Origin: Deefgea chitinilytica
GTDB lineage: Bacteria > Pseudomonadota > Gammaproteobacteria > Burkholderiales > Chitinibacteraceae
Assembly: GCF_016881405.1 (NCBI RefSeq)
Contig: NZ_WOFE01000006.1
Location: 62,001-126,000, forward strand
DNA: 64,000 bases
Direction: 5' to 3'
The notes below the pieces were generated by a model. It saw nothing but the letters and a program-made list of their open reading frames with translations, made no database searches and was not told where the DNA came from. Of the stretch, positions 8,108 to 18,742 are shown piece after piece. How positions within the stretch are numbered: position 1 is the stretch's first letter; each line of letters opens with the position of its first letter. The position numbers were made by a program, and so were the translations under genes.

Positions 8108-10045
8108 ATGGCAGCAGATCAAAAACTAAATAAAGAAAATCTTGACGCGAACGGCGGAAAATCAGGCGATGTAAAGCTCGATCCTGAAGAACGCAAAGCC
8201 AAGTTCAAGACACTTATCGTCCTTGGTAAAGAGCGTGGTTACCTCACGTACGCCGAGATTAACGACCATCTTCCTGAAGATATGCTCGATGCCGAGCAAA
8301 TCGAGGGTATCATCAGCATGATCTCCAATATGGGGATTCAAGTTTACGATGAAGCGCCTGATGCTGAAGATTTGTTGATGTCGGATGCGCCTGCTCGTGT
8401 CGCTGACGAAGATGCCGCTGAAGAGGCTGAAGCGGCCTTGTCATCAGTTGATGCTGACTTTGGTCGTACTACCGATCCTGTTCGCATGTATATGCGTGAA
8501 ATGGGTACGGTAGAGTTGTTGACACGCGAAGGCGAAATTGAAATCGCCAAACGGATCGAAGACGGTCTTCGTCATATGATCACTGCGATTTCAGCTTGCC
8601 CAACAACGATTGCACAGATCATTGATTTGGTTGAGCGTGGTTTGAATGATGAAATCCGCATTGATGACGTGATTGATGGCTTTATCGATCCGAATGCGAT
8701 TGAAGCGGAAGAAGAAGTCGCGCTCGACCTGCCTGATCCAGATGCAGTGCTTGAAGACAATGCCGATGAAGATGAAGCTGAAGATGATGGTGGTGCCGCA
8801 GCCGCCAGCGCAAATCTTGAATTGCTGAAAACACAAGCGCGTGAACATTTCGAAATCATCAACGATTTGTATGGCCGCATGCTGGAGGCCTTGATCGACC
8901 AAGGCACTTCATCACCAACCTATATTTTGTTGCAACAATCGATTGCGATTGAATTCCAAAAAATTCGTTTTTCTGCGCGCCAAGTCGAGGCGCTGTGCGA
9001 CGTGTTACGTGGCATGGTGGATGACATTCGTACCCATGAACGCCAAATTATGGACTTGTGTACCCGCCGCGTTGGCATGCCGCGCGATTACTTCATTAAA
9101 ACTTTCCCAGGTCGTGAAACTGACTTGACGTGGGTACCAGAAGAAATCGCCGCAGAGAAAAGTTATTCCGGCATTATGTTCCGCTACAAGCATGCGATCA
9201 TGGAGCAGCAACAAAAGCTCAATGAGTTGCAGGAAGCGGCTCGCTTGAATATCCGTGAACTTAAAGAAATCAGCCGTCATATGTCGACGGGTGAAGCTAA
9301 AGCGAAACGTGCCAAGCGTGAAATGATCGAGGCCAACTTACGTTTGGTGATCTCGATTGCGAAAAAATACACCAATCGCGGTTTGCAATTCTTGGATCTG
9401 ATTCAAGAGGGTAATATCGGTTTGATGAAAGCGGTGGATAAATTCGAATATCGTCGTGGTTACAAATTCTCTACCTACGCAACATGGTGGATTCGTCAGG
9501 CAATTACTCGCTCGATTGCTGACCAAGCGCGTACGATCCGGATTCCGGTACATATGATCGAAACGATCAATAAAATGAACCGTATCCAACGGCAAATCTT
9601 GCAAGAAACCGGTTTGGAAGCAACACCTGAAGAATTGGCCGATCGCATGGAAATGCCGGAAGATAAAATCCGCAAAATCCTCAAAATCGCTAAAGAGCCG
9701 ATCTCCATGGAGACGCCAATTGGTGATGACGATGATTCGCACCTCGGTGACTTTATTGAAGATGCCAACAATATGGCACCTGCTGATGCCGCCGTGTACG
9801 CAGGTCTGCGCGAAGCCACTAAGGAAGTGCTCGATACTTTAACGCCACGCGAAGCTAAAGTATTGCGTATGCGTTTCGGTATCGATATGAGTACCGATCA
9901 CACGCTCGAAGAAGTGGGCAAGCAGTTTGACGTAACGCGTGAGCGGATTCGTCAGATCGAAGCTAAGGCACTACGTAAGCTGCGCCATCCAACTCGTTCA
10001 GAAAGATTGAAGAGTTTCATTGAAAATAATGCCAGCGAACAGTAG
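8108..10045 (+). CDS. rpoD: RNA polymerase primary sigma factor sigma-70
   Basis: The 645-residue protein has region 1.1 ([20 protein letters not shown]), region 1.2 ([20 protein letters not shown]), a long acidic non-conserved region (about residues 200-270), region 2 ([30 protein letters not shown]), region 3 ([14 protein letters not shown]) and region 4 ([19 protein letters not shown], the -35 helix-turn-helix). An upstream ATG at 8063 would include the TATAAT promoter element in the coding sequence and has no ribosome site, so ATG at 8108 is used. Confidence 0.97.
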   Translation: MAADQKLNKENLDANGGKSGDVKLDPEERKAKFKTLIVLGKERGYLTYAEINDHLPEDMLDAEQIEGIISMISNMGIQVYDEAPDAEDLLMSDAPARVADEDAAEEAEAALSSVDADFGRTTDPVRMYMREMGTVELLTREGEIEIAKRIEDGLRHMITAISACPTTIAQIIDLVERGLNDEIRIDDVIDGFIDPNAIEAEEEVALDLPDPDAVLEDNADEDEAEDDGGAAAASANLELLKTQAREHFEIINDLYGRMLEALIDQGTSSPTYILLQQSIAIEFQKIRFSARQVEALCDVLRGMVDDIRTHERQIMDLCTRRVGMPRDYFIKTFPGRETDLTWVPEEIAAEKSYSGIMFRYKHAIMEQQQKLNELQEAARLNIRELKEISRHMSTGEAKAKRAKREMIEANLRLVISIAKKYTNRGLQFLDLIQEGNIGLMKAVDKFEYRRGYKFSTYATWWIRQAITRSIADQARTIRIPVHMIETINKMNRIQRQILQETGLEATPEELADRMEMPEDKIRKILKIAKEPISMETPIGDDDDSHLGDFIEDANNMAPADAAVYAGLREATKEVLDTLTPREAKVLRMRFGIDMSTDHTLEEVGKQFDVTRERIRQIEAKALRKLRHPTRSERLKSFIENNASEQ

Positions 10046-10060
10046 AATAGCAACCCTTTC

Positions 10061-10137
10061 GGGCCTGTAGCTCAGTTGGTTAGAGCAGAGGACTCATAAT
10101 CCTTTGGTCCACGGTTCAAGTCCGTGCAGGCCCACCA
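10061..10137 (+). tRNA. tRNA with CAU anticodon, probably tRNA-Ile2
   Basis: A 77-nt cloverleaf with a perfect acceptor stem (GGGCCTG/CAGGCCC), D loop AGCTCAGTTGGTTAGAGC, anticodon loop CTCATAA, TTCAAGT T-loop and encoded CCA. The anticodon is CAU. The TTGGTC variable region resembles E. coli ileX more than metT, so this is more likely the lysidine-modified isoleucine tRNA than elongator methionine tRNA. TilS recognition would decide. Confidence 0.93.
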
Positions 10138-10144
10138 AAAAATT

Positions 10145-10178
10145 AAGCACTTAGCGTAATCGCTGAGTGCTTTTTTTT
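10145..10178 (+). terminator. Terminator after rpoD and tRNA
   Basis: AAGCACTTAGCG and CGCTGAGTGCTT form a 12-bp stem (one G-T pair) with a TAAT loop followed by a T tract. Confidence 0.9.
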
Positions 10179-10390
10179 CGCCCAAATAGTGCAATAGGCG
10201 GATTTTATAAATTAGTCATTAATCGGCAATATGAACATCGCTTGTCGGGAGCAGGGCGCTTGGGATTGTGGCGTGGTTCGACACACTATTTGTTTTGCTC
10301 GCAGATATCTTCTGATTAGATGTACGAGTTTTATTAAGTCATGCTAAGTTCACGATAGATGTGGCCAGTTGGCTGCTAGGGGTTGTTGAG

Positions 10391-10861
10391 ATGCGAAAAA
10401 TATTAAGTGCAAGCCGCTATTTGGTATTGGCTGCGGTGGTTGGTTCACTGCTGTCGGCGATTGCTTTGTATACCTATGGTTTGGTCGATACTTTGGTGGT
10501 TATTTTCCGCACTGTGCTTTCGGGTGAGGTGTCTTCCCCGGGGGCTAAGGGCTTGATGCTTTATTTTATTGAGATTTTTGATTTGTTTTTATTGGGTACG
10601 GTGATGCTGATTTTGGCATTGGGTCTTTATGAGTTGTTTATAGATTCTGATTTTAAAATGGCATCTCGTTTGCAGATTGAGACATTTGAAGATCTAAAAA
10701 CCACTTTGGTGACTGTGGTGATTGCCGTGATGGCCGTGACGTTTCTCGGCCAGATTATGACGTGGAATGGTGAAACGTCTTTACTCGAAATTGGCTTACC
10801 AGTGGCACTGGTGATTGCGGCGCTGAATCTTTATTTATGGGTTGCAAAGACGAAGAAATGA
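10391..10861 (+). CDS. YqhA/UPF0114 family membrane protein
   Basis: The 156-residue protein has four likely membrane helices: residues 9-32, 52-78, about 96-116 and 122-145. The pattern SRYLVLAAVVGSLLSAIALY, then FLLGTVMLILALGLYELF, is typical of the YqhA (UPF0114) family, whose function is not established. ATG at 10391 follows AGGGG eight bases upstream and is preferred to a GTG 30 bp earlier. It is monocistronic, between two terminators. Confidence 0.82.
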   Translation: MRKILSASRYLVLAAVVGSLLSAIALYTYGLVDTLVVIFRTVLSGEVSSPGAKGLMLYFIEIFDLFLLGTVMLILALGLYELFIDSDFKMASRLQIETFEDLKTTLVTVVIAVMAVTFLGQIMTWNGETSLLEIGLPVALVIAALNLYLWVAKTKK

Positions 10862-10900
10862 AGTATTGATCAGCAACTTTAAAGTTGATTTATTGATGCA

Positions 10901-10932
10901 AAAAAGGCCGAGTTATCAAACTCGGCCTTTTT
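10901..10932. terminator. Bidirectional terminator between yqhA-like gene and pyc
   Basis: AAAAAGGCCGAGTT and AACTCGGCCTTTTT pair around a small loop. The A5 and T5 ends make it usable from both converging genes. Confidence 0.88.
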
Positions 10933-10951
10933 AATTGCTAGCGTTTGGGTT

Positions 10952-13900
10952 TTAGACGGCTTCTAGCACCACTAATAAATCATGTGCCTTGACTGAGCTG
11001 CCACGCTTAATAAGCACGTCTTTTACCTTGGCGGCAAATTCGGCGCGGATGGCAGTTTCCATTTTCATTGCTTCAATGGCCAGCAAAGTGTCGCCTTTCT
11101 CAACGCGTTGTCCTGCTTTCACAGCCACATTCACGACCATACCCGGCATTGGTGCGCCGATTTGCAACGGGTTGCCTGTTTCGGCGCGTTGCTGTGCTGC
11201 GCGTGCTGTTTCGCCTTTGCCTTCAATCGCTGCTTTAGCGATGCGTACAGTTCGAGGTTGGCCATTGAGCTCGAAGAAAATTTTCACTTCGCCTTCGCTT
11301 GGCACTTCGGTTTGCCCCTGCAAGGTCATGATGAGTGACTTGCCCGGCTCCAAATCGACCGTTGCTTCTTCGTGTTCAGCAAGGCCGTAGAAAAAGACGG
11401 GAGTGGGTAATTTGGATACATCACCATAGTGGCTTTGATGCTCAGCAAAATCACGGAACACTTTGGGGTACATCAGGTAAGACGCCAAATCAGTATCACT
11501 AATCTTGCGACCCGTGGCTTTTTCGGCTTCGGCGCGTACAGTTTCCAGATTGGCATCCGGCAAACTGGCACCAGGGCGCTCGGTGAGTGCTTGAGTGCCT
11601 TTGAGGATTTTATTTTGCAGTGCGAGCGGGAAACCATCGGGCGGCAGACCCAATTCACCTTTAAAGAGTGAAATCACCGATTCTGGGAAGTCAAAATCGC
11701 GTTCGGCAGTTTCAACATCGTGCATGGTCAAATCATTGAGTACCAGCCACAGCGCCATATCGCCCACCACTTTGGAGGTTGGGGTGACTTTGACGATGTC
11801 GCCAAAGGCGCGATTAACATCAGCATACGCACGAGAAACTTCGGGCCAGCGCGCTTCTAAGCCCGTTGCAATCGCTTGCTCACGTAGATTGGTATATTGG
11901 CCGCCCGGCATTTCGTGTAGGTAGACGTCCGACGTGCCGGCGCGCATATCGGCTTCGAACGGTGTGTAAAAATGGCGCACGCCTTCCCAGTAGGTCGACA
12001 AGGACTTCATATGATTCAAATCGACTGTCGGAGCGCGCTCTGTGCCTTCTAGTGCTGCCACAATCGCGCCTAAATTCGGTTGTGAGGTTAAACCGCTCAT
12101 TGAATCGAGCGCGCCATCGACGGCATCGACGCCCGCTTCAATTGCAGCGAGCACACTGGCGGCAGAAATGCCGCTGGTGTCGTGGGTGTGGAAATGGATC
12201 GGCAAGCCGACTTCTTCTTTCAGTGCTTTGACCAAGGCCGACGCGGCGCGTGGACGGCAAATGCCGGCCATGTCTTTAATGCCCAGCACGTGCGCGCCGG
12301 CTTTTTCGAGCTCTTTCGCCATTTTGACGTAATAGGCGAGGTTGTATTTGCTGCGCGTGGGGTCAAATAAATCACCGGTATAGCAAATCGTACCTTCACA
12401 CACGCCACCTGCTTCAACCACTGCATCCATCGCGACGCGCATATTTTCCACCCAGTTGAGCGAATCAAACACGCGGAAAATATCGACGCCGTTTTGCGCG
12501 GCTTGTTGCACAAAGTAGCGCACGACATTATCCGGATAATTGGTGTAACCGACGGCATTGGACGCGCGCAGCAGCATTTGGAATGGAATATTCGGTACTG
12601 CCGCGCGTAATTCGCGCAGGCGAGCAAATGGGTCTTCTTTCAAAAAGCGCATCGCGACGTCAAACGTCGCGCCGCCCCAGCATTCCATCGATAATAAATT
12701 GGGCAACATGCGCGCATAATACGGCGCAATTTTGACCATATCGTGCGTGCGCATGCGGGTCGCAAACAGCGATTGGTGTGCATCGCGCATCGTGGTATCG
12801 GTTAGCAATACTTGCGGTTGCGCCTTCATCCAGTCGGCAAAACCTTGCGCGCCGCGCTCCAGTAAAGTATCGCGGGTTCCGCTTGGAATCTGGGTATCGA
12901 GGATGATTTTCGGGGTGATGGGCTCGGCCAAAGGCAGGGCCGGTTTGGTGCGGCCTTTCATTTCTGGATTGCCATTGACCACTACATTGCCAATAAAGCG
13001 CAGTAAGCGTGAGGCACGATCGCGGCGATGGGTAAATTTAAACAACTCTGGCGTCGTATCAATAAAACGCGTAATGGCTTCACCCGACAGAAATTGTGGG
13101 TGGCTGATGACGTTTTCTAAGAACATCAAGTTGGTCGATAAACCACGAATCCGGAATTCGCGCAGCGCTCGATCCATGCGCTGGGAAGCCTCGTGCGAGG
13201 TTGATGCCCAGGCCGTCACTTTGACCAGTAGCGAATCGTAATAGGGCGTAATCACGGCTCCGGGATAGGCAGTACCTGCGTCTAAGCGAATGCCAAAGCC
13301 TGCTGGGCTGCGATACGCCGTTAAACGGCCATAGTCGGGAACGAAATTATTTTCCGGATCTTCTGTGGTCACGCGGCATTGAATCGCGTGGCCGCTTAAG
13401 CGCAGATCGGCTTGGGCAGGGACGCCGGTTTCTGGGTCGGTGAGCTTGGCGCCTGCGGTGACGCGAATCTGTGCTTTGACGATATCAACACCGGTGACTT
13501 GTTCTGTGACCGTGTGTTCAACTTGAATACGGGGGTTGACTTCAATGAAATAAAATTTGCCAGTATCGGCGTCCATCAAAAATTCTACCGTGCCTGCATG
13601 GCTATACCCTACTGCATTGCCCAGGCGTAGGGCGGCATTACAGAGCTCGGTACGTGTTTCATCAGTCAGGTAAGGCGCGGGGGCGCGTTCCACCACCTTT
13701 TGATTGCGGCGCTGCACGGTACAGTCGCGCTCAAATAAGTGCACCAAATTACCGTGCATATCACCGAGTAATTGCACTTCAACGTGGCGGGCGCGGCGCA
13801 CCAGTTTTTCTAAATAAACTTCGTCATTGCCAAATGCAGCCAGTGCCTCATTGCGCGCGGTGACAATATTGCTTGGCAAATCGTCGGCGCTTTCGATTAC

Positions 13901-14416
13901 ACGCATCCCGCGGCCGCCGCCGCCCCAGCTCGCTTTCAGCATCAATGGGTAGCCGACATCAGCAGCCATTGCTAGGCATTCATTCATATCGCTAGGTAGC
14001 GGCAGCGTCGCTGGCATCACCGGCACACCGGCGGCAATCGCGGCATTGCGTGCCGCAACTTTATTGCCTAGTGTGCGCATGACTTCTGGGCTTGGCCCGA
14101 TGAAATGAATGCCTTCGCGCGCGCAGGCTTCGGCAAAGTCTGGGTTTTCGGATAAAAAACCATAGCCAGGGTGAATCGCATCGACGCCGGCCGCTTTAGC
14201 GACCTGCAAAATACTTTCAATATCCAAATACGCGGCAATTGGTTTTTGACCATCGCCAACCATATAGCTTTCATCCGCTTTAAAGCGATGCAGCGCAAAG
14301 CGGTCTTCGCGCGCATAAATGGCGACCGTGGTGATGCCCATTTCGGAGGCGGCGCGCATCACGCGGATGGCGATTTCAGAGCGGTTGGCAATCAGGATTT
14401 TGCGGATTTTTCTCAT
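10952..14416 (-). CDS. pyc: Pyruvate carboxylase, single polypeptide
   Basis: The 1154-residue protein has the full fused order. Biotin carboxylase comes first (residues 1-450; ILIANRSEIAIRVMRA, ATP grasp KASWGGGGRGMRV). The carboxyltransferase follows (about 540-810; TDTTMRDAHQSLFATRMR, VHFHTHDTSG-like metal site), then the tetramerisation and allosteric part. The biotin carrier is last (1085-1154) with the biotinylated lysine in AIEAMKMET. It makes oxaloacetate from pyruvate, bicarbonate and ATP. ATG at 14416 gives the standard MRKIRKILIANR start; an in-frame TTG at 14431 is possible. Confidence 0.96.
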   Translation of the reverse strand: MRKIRKILIANRSEIAIRVMRAASEMGITTVAIYAREDRFALHRFKADESYMVGDGQKPIAAYLDIESILQVAKAAGVDAIHPGYGFLSENPDFAEACAREGIHFIGPSPEVMRTLGNKVAARNAAIAAGVPVMPATLPLPSDMNECLAMAADVGYPLMLKASWGGGGRGMRVIESADDLPSNIVTARNEALAAFGNDEVYLEKLVRRARHVEVQLLGDMHGNLVHLFERDCTVQRRNQKVVERAPAPYLTDETRTELCNAALRLGNAVGYSHAGTVEFLMDADTGKFYFIEVNPRIQVEHTVTEQVTGVDIVKAQIRVTAGAKLTDPETGVPAQADLRLSGHAIQCRVTTEDPENNFVPDYGRLTAYRSPAGFGIRLDAGTAYPGAVITPYYDSLLVKVTAWASTSHEASQRMDRALREFRIRGLSTNLMFLENVISHPQFLSGEAITRFIDTTPELFKFTHRRDRASRLLRFIGNVVVNGNPEMKGRTKPALPLAEPITPKIILDTQIPSGTRDTLLERGAQGFADWMKAQPQVLLTDTTMRDAHQSLFATRMRTHDMVKIAPYYARMLPNLLSMECWGGATFDVAMRFLKEDPFARLRELRAAVPNIPFQMLLRASNAVGYTNYPDNVVRYFVQQAAQNGVDIFRVFDSLNWVENMRVAMDAVVEAGGVCEGTICYTGDLFDPTRSKYNLAYYVKMAKELEKAGAHVLGIKDMAGICRPRAASALVKALKEEVGLPIHFHTHDTSGISAASVLAAIEAGVDAVDGALDSMSGLTSQPNLGAIVAALEGTERAPTVDLNHMKSLSTYWEGVRHFYTPFEADMRAGTSDVYLHEMPGGQYTNLREQAIATGLEARWPEVSRAYADVNRAFGDIVKVTPTSKVVGDMALWLVLNDLTMHDVETAERDFDFPESVISLFKGELGLPPDGFPLALQNKILKGTQALTERPGASLPDANLETVRAEAEKATGRKISDTDLASYLMYPKVFRDFAEHQSHYGDVSKLPTPVFFYGLAEHEEATVDLEPGKSLIMTLQGQTEVPSEGEVKIFFELNGQPRTVRIAKAAIEGKGETARAAQQRAETGNPLQIGAPMPGMVVNVAVKAGQRVEKGDTLLAIEAMKMETAIRAEFAAKVKDVLIKRGSSVKAHDLLVVLEAV

Positions 14417-14612
14417 GACTTCACTCGGCAAACTTCAGGAATTTTTCTATTTTGCCGGAAAAAAGTCCGCCAAAGGCTGCAAAGTGTAACTTTGGGCTGA
14501 TTTTGCGCGAAGAATGCCTAGTGTGTTGTTCAAACGCACTGTCTGTGATTTTAATTGCAGGATTTGGGCTGCAGTGGGGGGACGTAGTCACCGTTTGGGT
14601 TTCCGACGGCAA

Positions 14613-14642
14613 CAAAAAACCCGCTTCATTGCTGAAGCGGGT
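14613..14642 (-). terminator. Terminator downstream of tRNA-Leu
   Basis: ACCCGCTTCA and TGAAGCGGGT form a 10-bp stem around a 4-nt loop; on the minus strand it is followed by T6. It lies 38 bp after the tRNA-Leu 3' end and before pyc. Confidence 0.85.
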
Positions 14643-14679
14643 CTTGTCAGAGTAATCAGTTTTTACGCTGATTTTATTC

Positions 14680-14764
14680 TGGTGCCCGGGGCCGGACTCG
14701 AACCGGCACACCTTGCGGCGGCGGATTTTGAGTCCGCTGCGTCTACCAATTCCGCCACCCGGGC
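14680..14764 (-). tRNA. tRNA-Leu (CAA)
   Basis: An 85-nt class II tRNA with acceptor stem GCCCGGG/CCCGGGC, the leucine D arm TGGCGGAATTGGTAGACGC, anticodon loop CTCAAAA (anticodon CAA, codon UUG), a long variable arm and encoded CCA. Its own terminator follows. Confidence 0.95.
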
Positions 14765-14831
14765 AGGTGTCTGGTAAGGAGCCGCCATAATAGCGAAGAC
14801 GTTACAGATAGGCAAGTGTTTTGTTAAATTT

Positions 14832-15701
14832 TTATGATTGAGCGGCTTTTTTTAGCTCCAAGGCGCGTTCATACAGCGCATTACGCGGCGCTCCAGTAAT
14901 TGCCTGCGCGAGTGCTACGGCTTGCTTGACTGGCAACTCTGCCACGAGAGGAACAAGAACTTGGTCGTGCGCGTTCGATTCATCTTTTTCTGCGGGCGGC
15001 GCGGCATTGACGACGATGACTGACTCGCCTTTTTGCTGATTCGGGTCGCAGGCAATCCATTCAGCCAACTCTGCCAAAGTGCCACGGCGTATCGTTTCAA
15101 AGGTTTTGGTCAATTCGCGACACAGCACCGCCTCGCGTTCTGCGCCAAGAATGCTTGCCATATCGGCGACGCATTCGGCAATGCGGTGCGGCGCTTCGTA
15201 AAAGACCGTGATATGCGTCGCATTTTTAAGTGCGGTAAGTTCATCACAGCGCTGTTTGGTTTTTGGTGGTAAAAAGCCATAAAACAAACTGTGGGCACAG
15301 CTAAAACCACTGGCCGACAATGCCGTCGTGAGTGCCGATGCACCGGGAATTGGGATGACTTTAAATCCTGCGGCGTGTACGGCTGCCGCTAACACCGCAC
15401 CTGGATCAGAAACCGCGGGTGTGCCAGCATCGGAAACTTGGGCTACAGTTTCACCAGCAGCAAGGCGTGCGATTAGTTTTTCCGCCATTGCGCGTTCATT
15501 GTGTTCTCGGACTGAGATCATCGGCGTGCTGATGCCATATTGTTTTAATAGCTGCCCGGTGACGCGGGTGTCTTCGGCGGCAATCACATCGGCAGCATTC
15601 AGAACGGCAATTGCGCGACTGGTGATATCACCCCAATTACCGATTGGGGTGGCAACCACATATAATGAGGACTTACTGACATGGATATCAGGGTTATGCA
15701 C
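14832..15701 (-). CDS. rsmI: 16S rRNA C1402 2'-O-methyltransferase RsmI
   Basis: The 289-residue protein carries the RsmI/YraL signature: LYVVATPIGNWGDITSRA, VIAAEDTR, GTPAVSDPGA, IPIPGASALTTALSASG, FYEAPHR. It methylates the ribose of C1402 in 16S rRNA with S-adenosylmethionine. GTG at 15701 is chosen because AAGGAG lies nine bases upstream; a longer frame to 15722 would put that ribosome site inside the gene. It starts the cluster rsmI/lpoA-yraN-diaA-dolP known from E. coli, here with rsmI divergent. Confidence 0.95.
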   Translation of the reverse strand: MHNPDIHVSKSSLYVVATPIGNWGDITSRAIAVLNAADVIAAEDTRVTGQLLKQYGISTPMISVREHNERAMAEKLIARLAAGETVAQVSDAGTPAVSDPGAVLAAAVHAAGFKVIPIPGASALTTALSASGFSCAHSLFYGFLPPKTKQRCDELTALKNATHITVFYEAPHRIAECVADMASILGAEREAVLCRELTKTFETIRRGTLAELAEWIACDPNQQKGESVIVVNAAPPAEKDESNAHDQVLVPLVAELPVKQAVALAQAITGAPRNALYERALELKKAAQS

Positions 15702-15764
15702 GCCAAATTTCTCCTTGCCCAATGTTGGGCGATTGTGTCGTGGTGTCGCGCTGTTGCGATCTCA

Positions 15765-15907
15765 AGAGCGTGTTTTAAAAGTGCTGCGCATCCCGTGATA
15801 ACGGGTCGGGTGGTGCTCGAAATCCTCATGTACAAAGCGTACATTGCGGTTCCTGCGCTCCGGCCTCGCCGTTCTGACGGGCGCTCGCGACTTTTAAAGC
15901 TCACTCT
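15765..15907. repeat. Candidate palindromic repeat element with 18-bp inverted ends
   Basis: The 18-bp ends (agagcgtgttttaaaagt at 15765 and the complement of agagtgagctttaaaagt at 15890-15907) match at 14 of 18 positions. Inside lie smaller hairpins such as CCCGTgatAACGGG (15793-15806, approximate) and a GTAC-AAAGC-GTAC centre. The element lies across the start of the lpoA-like gene. Its size and ends suggest a MITE- or REP-like unit. No second copy is in the window, so mobility is inferred. Confidence 0.5.
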
Positions 15908-16949
15908 AAGCGCCGTACTATACGGGGCCTTAGGCTTTACGACCACTACCGCACGGGCGGAAGACGCTAGCGCAGTGGCTGAGGCGACTGCGCCCAATCA
16001 ATTGATGGCGCTTATTCTACCTTCAAAGTCAAAGTCTTTTAAGGCGGCCAGTGATGCGATTCGTGCTGGCGTTTTAGCGGGCGAGCGCGTTCACGGTGGT
16101 GCAGGGCTGCCCGTGGTGCGCGCTTATCCAACGGATGAAAAAGAAGAAAATGTCGTGGCTGCATATCAACAAGCGGTATTAGATGGTGCCTCAGTGGTCA
16201 TTGGGCCGCTTACCAAATCAGCCATGAATTATTTATCAGATAGCACTGAATTGAAGATTCCCGTATTGGCGCTCAATAGTTTTGATGAGACGACGCTGCA
16301 ACAAGCAAATCTATATAGTTTTAGCTTGTCGGTTGAGGCAGAGGCTGCGCAAGTGGCGCAATTGATGTTGCAAAACCAGTACGCTCGGCCGATGGTGCTG
16401 CAAATGAGTGATGCGCTCAGCCAAAGAATGTCACAGGGTTTTGTACAAGAGTGGCGTAAATTGAATCAAACGGATGCGTTGGTCGTTACTGTCGCAGACG
16501 CGCGCCGAGATGCCGCACAACTGCGTGAGCAAATCAAAGAAGCGAATGTGGATGCGATTTTCTTGGCGATGGATGGCAAGGCAGCCCGTCTGGTACGGCC
16601 TTATGTGGGCAATGATTTGGCGATTTACGGCACGAGCCAAATTGATTCGAGCCGCTTGGGGCGTACTGCTTTGGTGGATTTAACCGGTATTCGTTTTGTA
16701 GATATGCCGTGGCTTGGCATGCCCGATACCGATGGCTTTGACCTTTATAATCGCACTCGCAGTCCATCCAATGATGTAGAGCGTTTGTTTGCAATGGGCG
16801 TTGACGCTTGGCGAATTGGGGCTCAACTGCAAGCGGGGGCGGCGCAGAACGCCACTTCGATTGACGGCATCACAGGCGTGCTGACCATTGGTGACGATAG
16901 GGTGATTAAGCGCAATATGATTACGCGCACCATGAGTTTGACTAAATAA
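15828..16949 (+). CDS. LpoA/LppC-like penicillin-binding protein activator
   Basis: The 373-residue protein has a periplasmic-binding-like fold as in LpoA/YraM: PNQLMALILPSKSKSFKAAS, ASVVIGPLTKSAMNYL, IPVLALNSF. Relatives stimulate peptidoglycan synthase PBP1a. It lacks the lipobox cysteine and instead has a long signal-like start (LTLSAVLYGALGFTTTTARA). The first ATG that leaves rsmI free is 15828, which lies in the middle of a palindromic repeat element, so the first 20 or so residues look like repeat-derived sequence. The gene overlaps yraN by one base. Confidence 0.75.
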   Translation: MYKAYIAVPALRPRRSDGRSRLLKLTLSAVLYGALGFTTTTARAEDASAVAEATAPNQLMALILPSKSKSFKAASDAIRAGVLAGERVHGGAGLPVVRAYPTDEKEENVVAAYQQAVLDGASVVIGPLTKSAMNYLSDSTELKIPVLALNSFDETTLQQANLYSFSLSVEAEAAQVAQLMLQNQYARPMVLQMSDALSQRMSQGFVQEWRKLNQTDALVVTVADARRDAAQLREQIKEANVDAIFLAMDGKAARLVRPYVGNDLAIYGTSQIDSSRLGRTALVDLTGIRFVDMPWLGMPDTDGFDLYNRTRSPSNDVERLFAMGVDAWRIGAQLQAGAAQNATSIDGITGVLTIGDDRVIKRNMITRTMSLTK

Positions 16950-17287
16950 TGAATGACCGTGGCGCCGCCGCTGAGCAGCGAGCGGCTGATTTTATTGCGA
17001 CGCAAGGCTTAAAGTTGGTCGCGCGTAATTGGCGTTGCCGCTTTGGTGAGATTGATTTAATTGCCAAAGAAGGTAAAACACTGATTTTTATCGAAGTACG
17101 CGCGCGTCGCCATGCGCAGTTTGGCGGCGCGGCCAGTAGCATTCAGCGTAGTAAACAAGAAAAGCTGATCCGAACGGCACAACTGTATTTGCAAAGTATT
17201 TCACCTGTGCCGCCGTGTCGGTTTGATGCAATTTGTATCGATGGGGATGATTTGGTTTGGCTAAAAGATTGCATCCAAGCCGATTAA
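16949..17287 (+). CDS. yraN: YraN family (UPF0102) endonuclease-like protein
   Basis: The 112-residue protein has the YraN signature: AAEQRAADFIATQGLKLVARNWRCRFGEIDLIA (in parts), then FIEVRARRHAQFGGAASSI. The G-E-I-D-L-I and E-V-R sequence is the D-(E/V)XK nuclease-like core of the family; its cellular role is not settled. The ATG overlaps the upstream stop (TAATG), which indicates translational coupling. Confidence 0.92.
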   Translation: MNDRGAAAEQRAADFIATQGLKLVARNWRCRFGEIDLIAKEGKTLIFIEVRARRHAQFGGAASSIQRSKQEKLIRTAQLYLQSISPVPPCRFDAICIDGDDLVWLKDCIQAD

Positions 17288-17465
17288 CCCCATATCTATT
17301 TTATCTAGCATTGTTTTTTTTGCGCAGTGGTACGGCTTGGTGGTGGCTGCAGCCTCGGTGCTGCGCATTGATTATAAAATTTAAAGCATAAATTCTCGTG
17401 CAGCTTTAGAGCGCTTCGCACGGCATTTTTGCCCAGTAACTGATTCGTGCGTCTAACGCACTTAA

Positions 17466-18070
<605 letters not shown>

Positions 18071-18071
<1 letters not shown>

Positions 18072-18646
18072 TGAAACGCACTGTAGTTTTGTCAGCTCTG
18101 TTGCTGAGCTTAGGACTATCGGCGTGTGTGCCTTTGGTGGTGATCGGCGGCGTTGCTGCTGGTGCGTGGATTGGTTCTGATCCACGTAAAACGGCGGTAA
18201 TCAAAGAAGACACTGCTCTGGGTGCCAATATTAGCGCCAAAATTATTGATGAGTGGAAAGAGCTGGCTCACGTCAATGTGAATACTTTTAGCGGTGCAGT
18301 GTTGTTGACGGGTGAGTTGCCGAGCATCGAGGCGCAGAAAAAAGCTGTCGCAATCGCAAAGAGTTTTCCCCAAACTCGTAAGGTTTACGATGAAACGGTG
18401 GTTGGTCCGGTGTCAAGCGCAGTGGATCGACTGAACGATACCCAGCTCACTACACGGGTGAAAAGCGCGGTGATGTTGCAAGTGAAAGACGGCGCCAGCG
18501 TCCATGTGCAGGTCATTACTGAGCGTGGGGTCGTTTATCTATTGGGTGTTGGTACCCCTGAAGTGGCTAATCAAATCGCCACCGTGGCCGCATCCGTTTC
18601 TGGTGTGCAGCAAGTGGTAAAATTAGTTGAGCCAACTCTTCCGTAA
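18071..18646 (+). CDS. dolP: BON-domain outer membrane lipoprotein DolP/YraP
   Basis: The 191-residue protein has a lipoprotein signal with lipobox LSAC (Cys at about residue 17) followed by two BON domains (about 45-115 and 120-190; VNVNTFSGAVLLTGELPS and VVYLLGVGTPEVANQIA). In E. coli DolP supports outer membrane integrity. The ATG overlaps the diaA stop, so the pair is coupled. Confidence 0.92.
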
Positions 18647-18656
18647 TTCTTTGTCT

Positions 18657-18701
18657 GTATATTGATATAGGCTTTGATTTATATTGTCTATATCAATATA
18701 C
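18657..18701. repeat. Perfect 14-bp inverted repeat, AT-rich
   Basis: GTATATTGATATAG (18657-18670) and its exact complement (18688-18701) flank a 17-nt spacer between the converging dolP and tesA genes. It has no GC-rich stem or T tail, so it is not a standard terminator. Confidence 0.7.
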
Positions 18702-18742
18702 CCAGAGCATTTTAAAACGCGAAAAACAAATTTAAACCGATC

